Source: Bacteroidales bacterium (GTDB lineage: Bacteria; Bacteroidota; Bacteroidia; Bacteroidales; UBA932). Taken from it: 46,549 nucleotides of DNA. Below are positions 31,867-40,961 of the stretch, one piece after another (within the stretch, counting starts at the first letter, position 1; each line of letters opens with the position of its first letter). The stretch spans positions 1-46,549 of the forward strand of contig JAGCDF010000067.1 of assembly GCA_017651225.1 (NCBI GenBank), written 5' to 3'. The notes under the pieces were generated by a model. The model was not told the DNA's origin and did no database searches. It worked only from the letters and a program-made list of their open reading frames with translations. The position numbers and the translations under genes were made by a program.

Positions 31867-32694
31867 CTAGTAATCCACTTCGCTGAGGAAAAGCGCGTTG
31901 CCCGGCGCCGATTCGCCGGCAAGGGAGCGCATCGTCATGCCGGACTGCGATCCGGCATCTGGAGATTCCGGGTCAAGCCCGGAATGACTATCCAGAGGGA
32001 GGATAAGCGACTGGAAGTCGGCGACGGAGCGCTTGCCGCGACCGACCTCGAGGAGCGTGCCGACGACGGCGCGGACCATGTTGCGCAGGAAGCGGTCGGC
32101 GGCGATGCGGAAGTACCAGTAGTCGTCGCCGCCGTCGCGCCCGGTGAGTTGCAGATGCGTGGGCGTGTAGCGGTGCCAGGCGGCCTCCGTGACCGTGCAG
32201 ATCGAGGTCTTGGAGTCGGCGCCCGTCTTCTCGAAGCAGCGGAAATCATGCTGGCCGGGCAGCGCCGCGGCGGCTTCGTTCATCGCGTCGAAATTCACTT
32301 CCGGGAAGGTGTAGAGGTAGGAAAACGCGTCCGCGAACGGGTCCTTCACACGATGCAGGAAATAGGTGTATTCGCGCCGCGTGGCGTCAAAGCGGGCGTG
32401 GAAATCCGGAGCCGCCGCGGCCACCTCGTGAATCACGATCGAACGCGGCAGCATGGCATTCAATTTGTAGCATAATTGATGCGTGTCAAGTTCCCCGGCT
32501 GCGTCAAAATGCGCGACGTAGCCGATTGCATTGACGCCCGTGTCAGTCCGGCCCGCGCCGGTCACGGCCACGGGAGCGTGCAGGAGGGTGGACAGGGTGC
32601 TTTCGAGCGCCTGCTGGACGCTCGGGGCATCGGGCTGGATCTGCCAACCGCAGAAGTCCGAGCCGTTGTACGAAAGCTTGACGAGATATCGCAT
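31867..32694 (-). CDS. truA: tRNA pseudouridine synthase A, with palindromic-repeat insertion
   Basis: 275 residues. TruA makes pseudouridine at positions 38-40 of the tRNA anticodon arm. The N-terminal pattern VKLSYNGSDFCGWQIQPDAP and the catalytic Asp 51 in GAGRTDTGVNA are intact; DFRCFEKTGADSKTSICTV and FLRNMVRAVVGTLLEVGRGK confirm the family. Between FQSLI and the conserved ending AGESAPGNALFL lies an extra stretch of about 20 residues (DSHSGLDPESPDAGSQSGMT, 235-254) encoded by a palindromic repeat. The reading frame remains open, so a working enzyme is likely. The gene is divergent from moxR, 18 bp away. Confidence 0.93.
   Translation of the reverse strand: MRYLVKLSYNGSDFCGWQIQPDAPSVQQALESTLSTLLHAPVAVTGAGRTDTGVNAIGYVAHFDAAGELDTHQLCYKLNAMLPRSIVIHEVAAAAPDFHARFDATRREYTYFLHRVKDPFADAFSYLYTFPEVNFDAMNEAAAALPGQHDFRCFEKTGADSKTSICTVTEAAWHRYTPTHLQLTGRDGGDDYWYFRIAADRFLRNMVRAVVGTLLEVGRGKRSVADFQSLILPLDSHSGLDPESPDAGSQSGMTMRSLAGESAPGNALFLSEVDY
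31934..31988. repeat. Double palindromic element inside truA
   Basis: Two stem-loops side by side: ATGCCGGA with TCCGGCAT, then ATTCCGGG (31965-31972) with CCCGGAAT (31978-31985). The 55-bp unit begins GTCAT and ends ATGAC. The second half is the same sequence family as 14764-14784 and 31376-31392. Confidence 0.8.
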
Positions 32695-32704
32695 AGACTG
32701 ACTG

Positions 32705-32712
32705 CAAAATTA
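32705..32712 (-). promoter_or_regulatory. -7 box of truA
   Basis: CAAAATTA reads TAATTTTG on the minus strand (TAnnTTTG), ending 10 nt before the truA ATG, so the leader would be only a few nucleotides long. Confidence 0.5.
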
Positions 32713-33714
32713 ATGAAATATATGGAAAGTGTAAACATCAAGGAGCTCAACGAGCGCATCCAGCAGGAGAGCGCTTTCGTGGATCTCCTCTCCCTGGAGA
32801 TGGGCAAGGTCATCGTGGGGCAGAAGCACCTGGTGGAGAACCTGATGATCGCGATGCTGGCCGACGGCCACATCCTCCTCGAGGGTGTGCCGGGCCTGGC
32901 GAAAACCCTCGCAATCAGCACCCTGTCCCAGGCGGTCAACGCCAAGTTCAGCCGTATCCAGTTCACCCCCGACCTGCTGCCGGCCGACGTCACGGGTACG
33001 CTCATCTACTCCCAGAAAAAAGAAGCCTTCGAGGTGCACAAGGGTCCCGTCTTCGCCAACTTCGTGCTGGCGGACGAAATCAACCGCGCCCCGGCCAAGG
33101 TCCAGTCCGCCCTGCTGGAAGCCATGCAGGAGCGCCAGGTGACCCTGGGCGACCAGACCTACAAGCTGCCGGAGCCCTTCCTCGTGATGGCCACGCAGAA
33201 CCCGATCGAGCAGGAAGGCACCTACCCCCTCCCGGAGGCCCAGGTGGACCGTTTCATGCTCAAGGTCGTCGTGAGCTACCCCAAGAAGGATGAGGAGAAG
33301 CTCATCATCCGGATGAACAACACCGGCGTGTTCCCCAAAGCGAACGCCGTGGTAAGCCCGGAGGACATCGTCCGCGCCCGCAACGTCGTGCGCGACGTCT
33401 ACATGGACGAGAAGATCGAACGCTATATCGTGGATATCGTGTACGCCACCCGCACCCCGGAAGAGTACGGGCTGAAGAACCTGAAGGACCTCATCTCCTT
33501 CGGCGGTTCGCCGCGTGCGAGCATCAGCCTGTCGATGGCGGCCAAGGCCTACGCTTTCATCAAGCGCCGCGGCTACGTCATCCCCGAGGACGTGCGGGCC
33601 GTGTGCCCGGAGGTGCTGCGCCACCGTCTCGGCCTGACCTACGAGGCCGAAGCCGAGAACGTGACGCCGGAAGAGATCATCGAGCAGGTCATCAATGCCG
33701 TCATCGTCCCCTAA
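32713..33714 (+). CDS. MoxR-type AAA+ ATPase, first gene of Bat operon
   Basis: 333 residues from MKYMESVNIKELNERIQQES; the ATG at 32722 is equally possible. A longer upstream frame would run through the divergent truA gene and is rejected. Walker A is LLEGVPGLAKTLAISTL, Walker B VLADEINRAPAKVQSALLEA, sensor 1 MATQNPIEQEGTYPLPEAQ, and the lid domain follows. MoxR ATPases act as chaperones that mature VWA-domain partners, here probably DUF58, BatA and BatB. The 3' end overlaps the DUF58 gene by 20 bp. Confidence 0.93.
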   Translation: MKYMESVNIKELNERIQQESAFVDLLSLEMGKVIVGQKHLVENLMIAMLADGHILLEGVPGLAKTLAISTLSQAVNAKFSRIQFTPDLLPADVTGTLIYSQKKEAFEVHKGPVFANFVLADEINRAPAKVQSALLEAMQERQVTLGDQTYKLPEPFLVMATQNPIEQEGTYPLPEAQVDRFMLKVVVSYPKKDEEKLIIRMNNTGVFPKANAVVSPEDIVRARNVVRDVYMDEKIERYIVDIVYATRTPEEYGLKNLKDLISFGGSPRASISLSMAAKAYAFIKRRGYVIPEDVRAVCPEVLRHRLGLTYEAEAENVTPEEIIEQVINAVIVP

Positions 33715-34597
33715 TACCAGCGCGACCGCTCTCCTGAAGAAAGTCAGGAAGATCGAGATCAAGACCAAGGCGCTCTCCCACCAGATCTTCGCCGGCGAGT
33801 ACCATTCGGCCTTCAAGGGCCGGGGTATGGCCTTCAGCGAGGTGCGGGAGTACCAGTGGGGGGACGACGTGCGCTCGATGGACTGGAACGTGACGGCGCG
33901 CCTGCGCGCCCCGTACGTGAAAGTGTATGAGGAAGAGCGCGAGCTGACGGTGGTGCTGCTCGTGGACGTGAGCCGCTCGGGCCTGTTCGGCACGGCGGCC
34001 CTGACCAAGCGCGAGCGCATCGCGGAAATCGCGGCCGTGCTCTCCTTCAGCGCCATCCTCAACAACGACAAGGTGGGCGCGCTCTTCTTTTCCGACCGCG
34101 TCGAGAAATTCATCCCGCCGGGAAAGGGCCGCTCGCACCTGCTGCACATCATCCGGGAGATGCTGGAGCTGCAGCCGGCCTCCGACGGCACGGACATCGG
34201 CGCCGCGCTGAAGTTCCTCACGAACGCCATCAAGAAGAAATGCACGGCCTTCCTGCTGAGCGACATGCTCGACACCGACGCCGCCGGGAATCCCCGCTAC
34301 GAGGAAGCGCTCAAGGTCGCGGTGAACCGCCACGACCTCAGCGTCATCCAGGTGCACGATCCCCGGGAGCGGGCCCTGCCCGCCGTGGGTCTGGTGCACA
34401 TCAAGGACAGCGAGTCGGGCGAAGGTGCCTGGGTGAACACGGACAGCCGCAAGGTCCGCGCCGCCTATGAGCGCTGGTTCGCCGAGCTGTCCGCCCGGGA
34501 GGAGAGCCTGCTGAACAAATACCAGGTCGACCACGTGGACATCGCCACGGACGACGATTATGTCAAGGGCCTGATGGCCCTGTTCAACCGAAGATGA
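33695..34597 (+). CDS. DUF58 domain protein of the Bat operon
   Basis: 300 residues, soluble. The DUF58 signature YHSAFKGRGMAFSEVREYQW, then GDDVRSMDWNVTARL, is clear, followed by a VWA-like core LTVVLLVDVSRSGLFG and TAFLLSDMLDTDAAG. DUF58 proteins are standard partners of MoxR ATPases. The start overlaps moxR by 20 bp and the end overlaps the next gene by 4 bp (ATGA), so coupled translation is likely. Confidence 0.93.
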   Translation: MPSSSPNTSATALLKKVRKIEIKTKALSHQIFAGEYHSAFKGRGMAFSEVREYQWGDDVRSMDWNVTARLRAPYVKVYEEERELTVVLLVDVSRSGLFGTAALTKRERIAEIAAVLSFSAILNNDKVGALFFSDRVEKFIPPGKGRSHLLHIIREMLELQPASDGTDIGAALKFLTNAIKKKCTAFLLSDMLDTDAAGNPRYEEALKVAVNRHDLSVIQVHDPRERALPAVGLVHIKDSESGEGAWVNTDSRKVRAAYERWFAELSAREESLLNKYQVDHVDIATDDDYVKGLMALFNRR

Positions 34598-35556
34598 AAG
34601 TGTTGACACTCATACTGGCGGTTATGCTGGACATGGTCCCGGCGGGGCAGGCTTTCCTGAAGCAGCTCCAGCCGCGGGACTCCATCCTCATCGCCGACCA
34701 GCTCGAATACGGTTTCCAGCTCGACAGCCTGGCGGAAGGCACGCCGGTTATGCTGCCCGATTTCTCGGGCGCGTCGAACGACACCCTGACGCTCGTGCGC
34801 AGCTGGCAGATCGACACCACCGCCCGCCTGCGCGTCCGCCAGCCGGGCAGCAAGGAGCGCGCGAAACTCTACAACATCCGCGGCAGCATCGTGCTGGCAC
34901 CCTTCGAAGAGGGGCTCTACCACCTGCCGCCCATCCCCGTGCTGCGCGGCACGGACACCCTGCTCTTCGAGGGCGTGGACATGGAAGTGAAAACCATGCC
35001 GGTCGACACGGCCACCTTCCAGATCCACGACATCAAGGGGCAGATGCGCTATCCGCTGACCTTCCGGGAAGTGCTTCCCTGGATCGCCGGATTGTGGCTG
35101 CTGGCCACGCTCGTGATCCTGGCGGTCTGCCTGACGCAGCTGCGCCGCCGCCGGGCCGCCGGCGAGGACAAGCCGAAGGATCCCGCCTACATCGTGGCGC
35201 TGCGCGAACTGGACAAGTGGCGCGGCGACAAGTTCTGGGCGCCGGACAAGCAGAAATCCTACTATTCGGGCATCACCGATGCCCTCAAGAACTATATCGA
35301 AGACCGCTTCGGCGTGGATGCGCCGGAGATGACGACGGCCGAGCTCTTCGACGCGCTGAAGCAGGCGGAAGACCTGCCGGCGGACCTGCGCGAGGAGCTG
35401 CGGGAACTCTTCGAGTGCGCCGACTTCGTGAAATTTGCGAAGCACACCGCCTCGCAGGAGGAGAACGCCCGCGCGCTGCCGACGGCCGTCCGCTTCGTGA
35501 CATCCACCTACCAGACCGTGCTTGAGGAGGAGCAGAAGGAAGAGCATGAACTTTGA
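34594..35556 (+). CDS. Bat-operon membrane protein of unknown function
   Basis: 320 residues. Signal sequence MKVLTLILAVMLDMVPAGQA, a periplasmic beta-rich domain (about 25-165), one transmembrane helix (VLPWIAGLWLLATLVILAVCL, about 168-188), and a cytoplasmic tail with YIVALRELDKWRGDKFW and KNYIEDRFGVDAPEMTTAEL. The layout is that of the protein regularly found between DUF58 and batA in Bacteroidota. The tail resembles the cytoplasmic segment of the BatD protein downstream (FYEELHRALLGFVSDKLNLD). Function unknown. Confidence 0.8.
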   Translation: MKVLTLILAVMLDMVPAGQAFLKQLQPRDSILIADQLEYGFQLDSLAEGTPVMLPDFSGASNDTLTLVRSWQIDTTARLRVRQPGSKERAKLYNIRGSIVLAPFEEGLYHLPPIPVLRGTDTLLFEGVDMEVKTMPVDTATFQIHDIKGQMRYPLTFREVLPWIAGLWLLATLVILAVCLTQLRRRRAAGEDKPKDPAYIVALRELDKWRGDKFWAPDKQKSYYSGITDALKNYIEDRFGVDAPEMTTAELFDALKQAEDLPADLREELRELFECADFVKFAKHTASQEENARALPTAVRFVTSTYQTVLEEEQKEEHEL

Positions 35557-36529
35557 GTATCCTTCCCTGCTCTGGCTGCTGATCGTGCCGCTGCTGCTCG
35601 TCGCGCTCTACGTGTACCGGGAGCTGGCGGGTCGGCGTCCGCACCTGCGTGTCTCCACGGCGTCGCCCTGGCTGCAGGGCGGCCGTTCGCCGCTGGGTGT
35701 GATCCGGCATCTGCCGATGGTGCTCCGCACCGCGGCGCTCTGCCTGATCATCGTCGCCCTGGCGCGCCCGCGCTCGTCCAGTGAAGTGGAGAAGCGCGAC
35801 ACGGAGGGCATCGACATCGTGCTGGCCATGGACGTGTCGACGAGTATGCTGGCGCGTGACTTCACGCCCGACCGCCTCAGCGCGGCCAAGGACATCGCCA
35901 TCGAATTCATCGCCCAGCGGCCCACCGACCGCATGGGCATCGTCGTCTTCGCGGGCGAGAGCTATACGCAGTGCCCGCTGACCACCGACCGCGCCACCCT
36001 CATCAACCTGATGAAGGAGGTGCAGACCGACCTCATCGAGGACGGCACCGCCATCGGCAACGGCCTCGCCACGGCCGTGGCGCGCATGATGGATTCCGAC
36101 GCGCCGAGCCGCGTGGTGATCCTGCTCACGGACGGCGTCAACAACAGCGGCGAGGTGGCCCCGCAAACGGCCGCCGAGATTGCCAAAACCTACGGCGTAC
36201 GCGTCTACACCATCGGCGTGGGCGCGAACGGCATGGCCCCCTACCCGGTCATGACCCCCTGGGGCGTGGAGATGCAGAAGGTCCAGGTCGAGATCGACGA
36301 GGACCTGCTCAAGGGCATCGCCGACGCCACGGGCGGCCGCTACTTCCGCGCCACGGACAACACCAAGCTCGCGGAGATTTATTCAGAAATCAACAAGATG
36401 GAGAAGGCGCGCACCACGGTGGACAGCTTCCCCGTCTACAAAGAACTGTTCGGCCGTTTCGGCGTGGCGGCGCTCATCTGCCTGCTGCTCGAACTGCTGG
36501 TCGTACTTTTATTGAGGAGGATGCCGTAG
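35546..36529 (+). CDS. batA: BatA, VWA-domain membrane protein
   Basis: 327 residues from MNFEYPSLLWLLIVPLLLVA; an upstream in-frame start would lie inside the previous gene. Two N-terminal helices (about 7-25 and 55-75) are followed by a VWA domain with the MIDAS motif DVSTS (Asp 96) and further metal residues in TAIGNGLATA and LTDGVNNSG. A C-terminal helix (GVAALICLLLELLVVLLLRR) anchors the end. The protein overlaps the preceding gene by 11 bp. In Bacteroides the Bat proteins support tolerance of oxygen; the mechanism is not established. Confidence 0.92.
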   Translation: MNFEYPSLLWLLIVPLLLVALYVYRELAGRRPHLRVSTASPWLQGGRSPLGVIRHLPMVLRTAALCLIIVALARPRSSSEVEKRDTEGIDIVLAMDVSTSMLARDFTPDRLSAAKDIAIEFIAQRPTDRMGIVVFAGESYTQCPLTTDRATLINLMKEVQTDLIEDGTAIGNGLATAVARMMDSDAPSRVVILLTDGVNNSGEVAPQTAAEIAKTYGVRVYTIGVGANGMAPYPVMTPWGVEMQKVQVEIDEDLLKGIADATGGRYFRATDNTKLAEIYSEINKMEKARTTVDSFPVYKELFGRFGVAALICLLLELLVVLLLRRMP

Positions 36530-36530
36530 T

Positions 36531-37532
36531 ATGTTGATGTTTGCCCGTGCCCATTTCCTGTGGCTCCTGCTGCTCGTCCCGGTGATCCTGCTCGGATACG
36601 CCCTCCTGCGGCGCGCCCGCCGGCGCCGTGTGCGCCGCTTCGGCGAGGAGGCGCTCGTGGACGCCCTCATGCCCTCCTGGTCCGGCGCCAAAGGCTGGTG
36701 GCGGACCGTGCTCTTCTGCCTGGGCTTCGCCTGCTTCGCGGTCGGCCTGGCTCGCCCTATGCTGGGCGCCAAGCTCGTGGAGCGCGAGACCAAGGGCGCC
36801 GAAATCATGATCTGCCTGGACGTGTCCAACTCGATGCTGGCGCAGGACTACACCCCGGACCGCCTGTCCCGGGCCAAGCTGGCCATCTCCCGCATCGTGG
36901 ACCGCCTGGACGGCGACCGCATCGGCCTGATCATCTTCGCCGGCAGTTCCTTCGTGCAGCTGCCGATCACGACGGACTACGTGTCCGCCAAGATGTTCCT
37001 GAATTCCATCGACACCGAGTCGGTGCCCGTGCAGGGCACGGCCATCGGCGACGCCATCCTGACGGCGGCCAAGAGTTTCAGCACGCAGAGCGAGAAAAGC
37101 CGCGCCATCATCGTCATCACCGACGGTGAGAACCACGAGGACGATCCCGTCGACGCCGCCCGGGAGGTGGCTGCGACCGGCATCCGCGTCTACACGATCG
37201 GCGTCGGCTCCCTGCGGGGCCAGCCCATCCCCAAGGACGGTGACCTGATGAAGGACAAGGACGGCAACATCGTCGTGAGCCGCCTCGACGAGGAGACGCT
37301 CAAGAAGATCGCCTCCGTCGGCAACGGCGCCTACGTCCACGCCGGCGGCGAGGAATTCGGCCTCAACCCCATCCTCGACGAGATCCGCAAGCTCGAGGAC
37401 GAGCGCTTCAACAACGTCGTCTTCGAGGAGTATGACGAACAGTATATGTATTTCTTCGCCGCCGCGCTGCTCTTCTTCGTGCTGGAGATGCTGATCGGCG
37501 AGCGGCGGGCCAAAAAGCGCTTGTTCGAATGA
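36531..37532 (+). CDS. batB: BatB, VWA-domain membrane protein
   Basis: 333 residues. Paralogue of BatA with the same plan: N-terminal helices (AHFLWLLLLVPVILLGYALL and VLFCLGFACFAVGLA), a VWA domain with MIDAS DVSNS (Asp 97), ITDGENHEDD and TAIGDAILTA, and a C-terminal helix (YFFAAALLFFVLEMLI). It begins one base after batA and overlaps batC by 4 bp (ATGA). Confidence 0.92.
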   Translation: MLMFARAHFLWLLLLVPVILLGYALLRRARRRRVRRFGEEALVDALMPSWSGAKGWWRTVLFCLGFACFAVGLARPMLGAKLVERETKGAEIMICLDVSNSMLAQDYTPDRLSRAKLAISRIVDRLDGDRIGLIIFAGSSFVQLPITTDYVSAKMFLNSIDTESVPVQGTAIGDAILTAAKSFSTQSEKSRAIIVITDGENHEDDPVDAAREVAATGIRVYTIGVGSLRGQPIPKDGDLMKDKDGNIVVSRLDEETLKKIASVGNGAYVHAGGEEFGLNPILDEIRKLEDERFNNVVFEEYDEQYMYFFAAALLFFVLEMLIGERRAKKRLFE

Positions 37533-38284
37533 GAAAGATATTAGTCATCCTCCTGATACTCTGCAGCCTGCCTGCCTTCGCACAGGCGGACAGACACGAC
37601 GTGCGCGCCGGCAACCGCAAGTTCCGCCGCGGGCACTTCAAGGAGTCCGAGATCGACTACCGCAAGGCGGTGCTCCGGGACTCCACCTCCGTGACCGCCA
37701 ACTACGACCTCGCATCCGCGCTCTACCGCCAGGAAGACTGGGCCGGCGCGGCCAAGGCGCTGGAGAGCGTCAAGGAGCAGCCGGGCCTCCCGGCGCAGTA
37801 CTACTACAACGCCGGCGACGCCGCGCTGCAGCAGCAGAACTACCAGGCGGCCGTGGAAGCCTTCCGGCAGGCGCTCCTGCAGGATCCGGGCGACCTGGAC
37901 GCCAAGGAGAACTACATCTACGCCAAGAAGATGCTCCAGAACCAGCAGGGTGGCGGCGGTGGCGACAACCAACAGAACCAGGATCAGAATCAAGACCAGA
38001 ATCAGGATCAAAACCAGAACAACCAGGACCAGCAGCAGAACCAGGACCAGAACCAGAATCAGGATCAGAACCAGAATCAGGACCAGGACCAGGACCAGCA
38101 GCAGGACCAGAATAATCAGGACAAGCAGCAGCAACAGCAACAACAGCAGGAGCCCCAGATTTCTCCCCAGCAGGCCCAGCAGATGCTCCGGGCCATCCAG
38201 GCCAAGGAGAAGGAGACCCAGGACAAGGTGAACAAGGAAAAAGCCGCGCTGCTGAAGTCTCGTCAGAAAGAAAAGAATTGGTGA
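37529..38284 (+). CDS. batC: BatC, TPR protein with Q/N/D-rich tract
   Basis: 251 residues. Signal peptide MRKILVILLILCSLPAFAQA, then TPR repeats (about 25-140: NRKFRRGHFKESEIDYRKAV and AGDAALQQQNYQAAVEAFRQ). Residues 147-207 are almost only Gln, Asn and Asp, after which a helical charged tail follows (EKETQDKVNKEKAALLKSRQ). The periplasmic location fits partnership with BatA/B. The tract probably is a flexible linker. The stop overlaps the batD ATG by one base (TGATG). Confidence 0.88.
   Translation: MRKILVILLILCSLPAFAQADRHDVRAGNRKFRRGHFKESEIDYRKAVLRDSTSVTANYDLASALYRQEDWAGAAKALESVKEQPGLPAQYYYNAGDAALQQQNYQAAVEAFRQALLQDPGDLDAKENYIYAKKMLQNQQGGGGGDNQQNQDQNQDQNQDQNQNNQDQQQNQDQNQNQDQNQNQDQDQDQQQDQNNQDKQQQQQQQQEPQISPQQAQQMLRAIQAKEKETQDKVNKEKAALLKSRQKEKNW
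37967..38149 (+). repeat. Low-complexity Q/N/D codon tract in batC
   Basis: 61 codons of CAG, AAC/AAT and GAC/GAT in irregular QDQN units, ending in eight Gln and broken only by one Lys. Such tracts change length readily by slippage. Confidence 0.85.
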
Positions 38285-40908
38285 TGAAAAGACTTATAGT
38301 TTGGATGGCGGCCGCCCTGTGCGCGCTGGCCGCGTCCGCCCAGACGACCATCAAAGTGCAGGCGCCCAACCTCGTGGGCGTGAACGAGCAGTTCAACCTG
38401 ACCTTCATCATCAGCGGGGAGGACCGGCCGAGCGACTTCCACTGGGAGCCCGGTTCGGATTTCCAGCTGGTCTGGGGCCCGCAGCAGGGCCACTCCTCCT
38501 CCACTTCCTACATCAACGGCAAGCGCACCCATTCTTCGCAGACGACCTACACCTACATCCTGCTGCCGAAGAGCACCGGCCGCTTCCAGCTGGCCGCCGC
38601 CGAGGCGACGGTCAAAGGCGAAAAATACGTTTCCTCCCGGCCGACCATCGAGGTCGTGACCGACGGCGCCGCGGCCCAGGGACAGGGACAGCAGGGTTCA
38701 TCCGGGCAGTCCAGCCAGGGCCGCTCCCAGCAGGGAAGCGCGCAGACCGGCACCGTGTCGGCGGACGACATGTTCCTGCGCCTGACGCTCAGCAAGCGCA
38801 ACGTGATGGTGGGCGAGACGGTCACCGCCACGCTCAAACTCTACCAGCGCGTCAACATCGCCGGCTTCGAGGACGCCCGCTTCCCGACCTTCAACGGCTT
38901 CTGGAGCCAGGAGGTGCAGGCCCCCAGCCAGATCGAATTCCGCCGCGAGAGCGTGGGCGACAAGATTTACAACACCGCCGTACTCCGCAGCTGGAACCTC
39001 GTCCCGCAGAAGGCGGGCGAGGTCACCATCGACCCGGCCGAACTCGTCTGCCTGGTCAACATCCGCACGCAGCGCCCCTCGACCGGCAGCATCTTCGACG
39101 ATTTCTTCCAGGACGACTACCAGACCATCCGCAAGCGCGTGACCACGCAGCCGATGACCATCCAGGTCAGCGCCCTGCCCGCCGGTGCGCCGGCCTCGTT
39201 CGGCGGGGGCGTGGGCTCCTTCAAGATGAGCGCCGCGCTGACGCGCGATTCCCTGCTCACCCACGATGCCGCCTCGCTGCGCGTCACCGTCACGGGTACG
39301 GGCAACACCTCCCTGCTGGAGGCTCCCAAGATCAATTTCCCGCCGGATTTCGAAGTCTATGACGTCAAGACCTCCGACGTGTCGGGCGGCAAAGTCTTCG
39401 AGTATCCCTTCATTCCCCGCAGCCACGGCGACTTCGTCCTCGGGCCCGTGGAATACAGCTACTTCGACCTCGCGTCGCGCAAATACGTGACCCTGCGCAG
39501 CCAGGAGCTGCCGGTGCGCGTCGGCAAGGGCGCCGACACCAGTGGCGGCACGGCCGGCGGCCAGCTCGTGCAGAGCTCCCGCGCCAAGGACGTGCGCGAC
39601 CTCGGCAGCGACATCCGCTTCATCGCCACGAAGCCGGGCTCGCTCGCTTCCGTGGGGCATTTCTTCGTCGGCTCGCTGGCCTTCTGGATCACCACCATCA
39701 TGCTGCTGGTGCTCGCCCTCAATGCCTGGCTTGCGCTCCGCAGCCTCGCCGCCCGGCGCGCCGACGTGGTCGGCAGCAAGAACCGCGCGGCCACCAAGAT
39801 GGCGCGCAAGCGGCTCACGCAGGCAAGTTCCTTCCTGCAGGGCAACCTCTACACGGCCTTCTACGAAGAGCTGCACCGTGCCCTGCTGGGCTTCGTCTCC
39901 GACAAGCTCAACCTCGACGCCACCGACCTCAGCAAGGAGAACATCTCCGCCCGGCTGGTCGAGCACGGCGCCACGGAGGCCCTGGCGGCCGATTTCACCG
40001 GCCTGCTGGACGCCTGCGAGTTCGCCCGCTACGCGCCGGACGCCGGCCACGAAGCCATGAACACCCATTACGAGCAGGCGGTCTCGGTCATTTCCGCCAT
40101 CGATGAAAGTATGAGAAGAGCTCCGCGCAAACCGGGCGCCGGCGCCGCCGCACTGCTGGCGCTGCTCCTGCTGCTGCCCGCGCACTTTGCCTCCGCACAG
40201 CAGGCCAACTACCCCGATTCGCTTTGGACGGCGGGCGTCGCGGCCTACTCCGACGGCGACTGGGCCGCAGCCGCCAAGGCCTGGAGCGACCTGCGCGCGC
40301 TTGGGCTGGAGAGCCCGCAGCTGTACTGCAACCTGGGCGACGCCCTGTTCAAGCAGGACGACCTCGCCCACGCCATCCTGAATTACGAGCGGGCGCTCAA
40401 ACTGGATCCTTCCTACGCCGACGCACGCTACAACCTGGCCTTTGCGCAGACCCTTCTGCAGGACAAGATCGAGGCCGTGCCGGAATTCTTCCTGGAAGTC
40501 TGGGGCCGCAAGCTGTGCTGGCTGCTGCCGTCCGACACCTGGGCGGTGCTGTTCCTGATCCTGCTGGCCGTGACGCTCGGCTGCGTGCTGCTGTTCCTGC
40601 TGGGACGCAGCGTGGCGGCGCGCCGCGGCGGCTTCATCGCCGGCATCGTGGCGCTCGTCCTGACGGTGCTCTGCCTGAGTTTCGCCTGCTGGCAGCGCTC
40701 CGACTACCGCAAGGCCGACAGCGCCATCGTGACGCGCCCCGTGACCACGGTCCAGAGCTCGCCGGGACGCGATTCCGCCAAGGACCTGTTCGTGCTCCAC
40801 GAGGGCACCAAGGTCGAGCTGCTCGACAGCGTCGGTTCCTGGCGCAACATCGAGCTGGCCGACGGCCGCCAGGGATGGTTGCCGGAAGCCGATCTCGAGG
40901 TCATTTAA
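38284..40908 (+). CDS. Fused BatD-BatE protein
   Basis: 874 residues from MKRLIVWMAAALCALAASAQ. The first 609 correspond to BatD: signal peptide, periplasmic Ig-like beta domains (LTLSKRNVMVGETVTATLKL), a transmembrane helix (about 458-480, LAFWITTIMLLVLALNAWLA) and a cytoplasmic helical part. From Met 610 (base 40111) the sequence is a complete BatE: a signal-like helix (AAALLALLLLLPAHFASAQQ), TPRs (YCNLGDALFKQDDLAHAILN), two helices (about 755-805) and an SH3-like end (VLHEGTKVELLDSVGSWRNI, then GWLPEADLEVI). BatD and BatE are normally separate genes. The topology remains consistent after fusion, because the BatE helix returns the chain to the periplasm. Confidence 0.85.
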   Translation: MKRLIVWMAAALCALAASAQTTIKVQAPNLVGVNEQFNLTFIISGEDRPSDFHWEPGSDFQLVWGPQQGHSSSTSYINGKRTHSSQTTYTYILLPKSTGRFQLAAAEATVKGEKYVSSRPTIEVVTDGAAAQGQGQQGSSGQSSQGRSQQGSAQTGTVSADDMFLRLTLSKRNVMVGETVTATLKLYQRVNIAGFEDARFPTFNGFWSQEVQAPSQIEFRRESVGDKIYNTAVLRSWNLVPQKAGEVTIDPAELVCLVNIRTQRPSTGSIFDDFFQDDYQTIRKRVTTQPMTIQVSALPAGAPASFGGGVGSFKMSAALTRDSLLTHDAASLRVTVTGTGNTSLLEAPKINFPPDFEVYDVKTSDVSGGKVFEYPFIPRSHGDFVLGPVEYSYFDLASRKYVTLRSQELPVRVGKGADTSGGTAGGQLVQSSRAKDVRDLGSDIRFIATKPGSLASVGHFFVGSLAFWITTIMLLVLALNAWLALRSLAARRADVVGSKNRAATKMARKRLTQASSFLQGNLYTAFYEELHRALLGFVSDKLNLDATDLSKENISARLVEHGATEALAADFTGLLDACEFARYAPDAGHEAMNTHYEQAVSVISAIDESMRRAPRKPGAGAAALLALLLLLPAHFASAQQANYPDSLWTAGVAAYSDGDWAAAAKAWSDLRALGLESPQLYCNLGDALFKQDDLAHAILNYERALKLDPSYADARYNLAFAQTLLQDKIEAVPEFFLEVWGRKLCWLLPSDTWAVLFLILLAVTLGCVLLFLLGRSVAARRGGFIAGIVALVLTVLCLSFACWQRSDYRKADSAIVTRPVTTVQSSPGRDSAKDLFVLHEGTKVELLDSVGSWRNIELADGRQGWLPEADLEVI

Positions 40909-40961
40909 TGAGCAGCTCCCGGAAAGGAATTGTTTTTTCCGAAATATTCAGGTTTTTTTCG

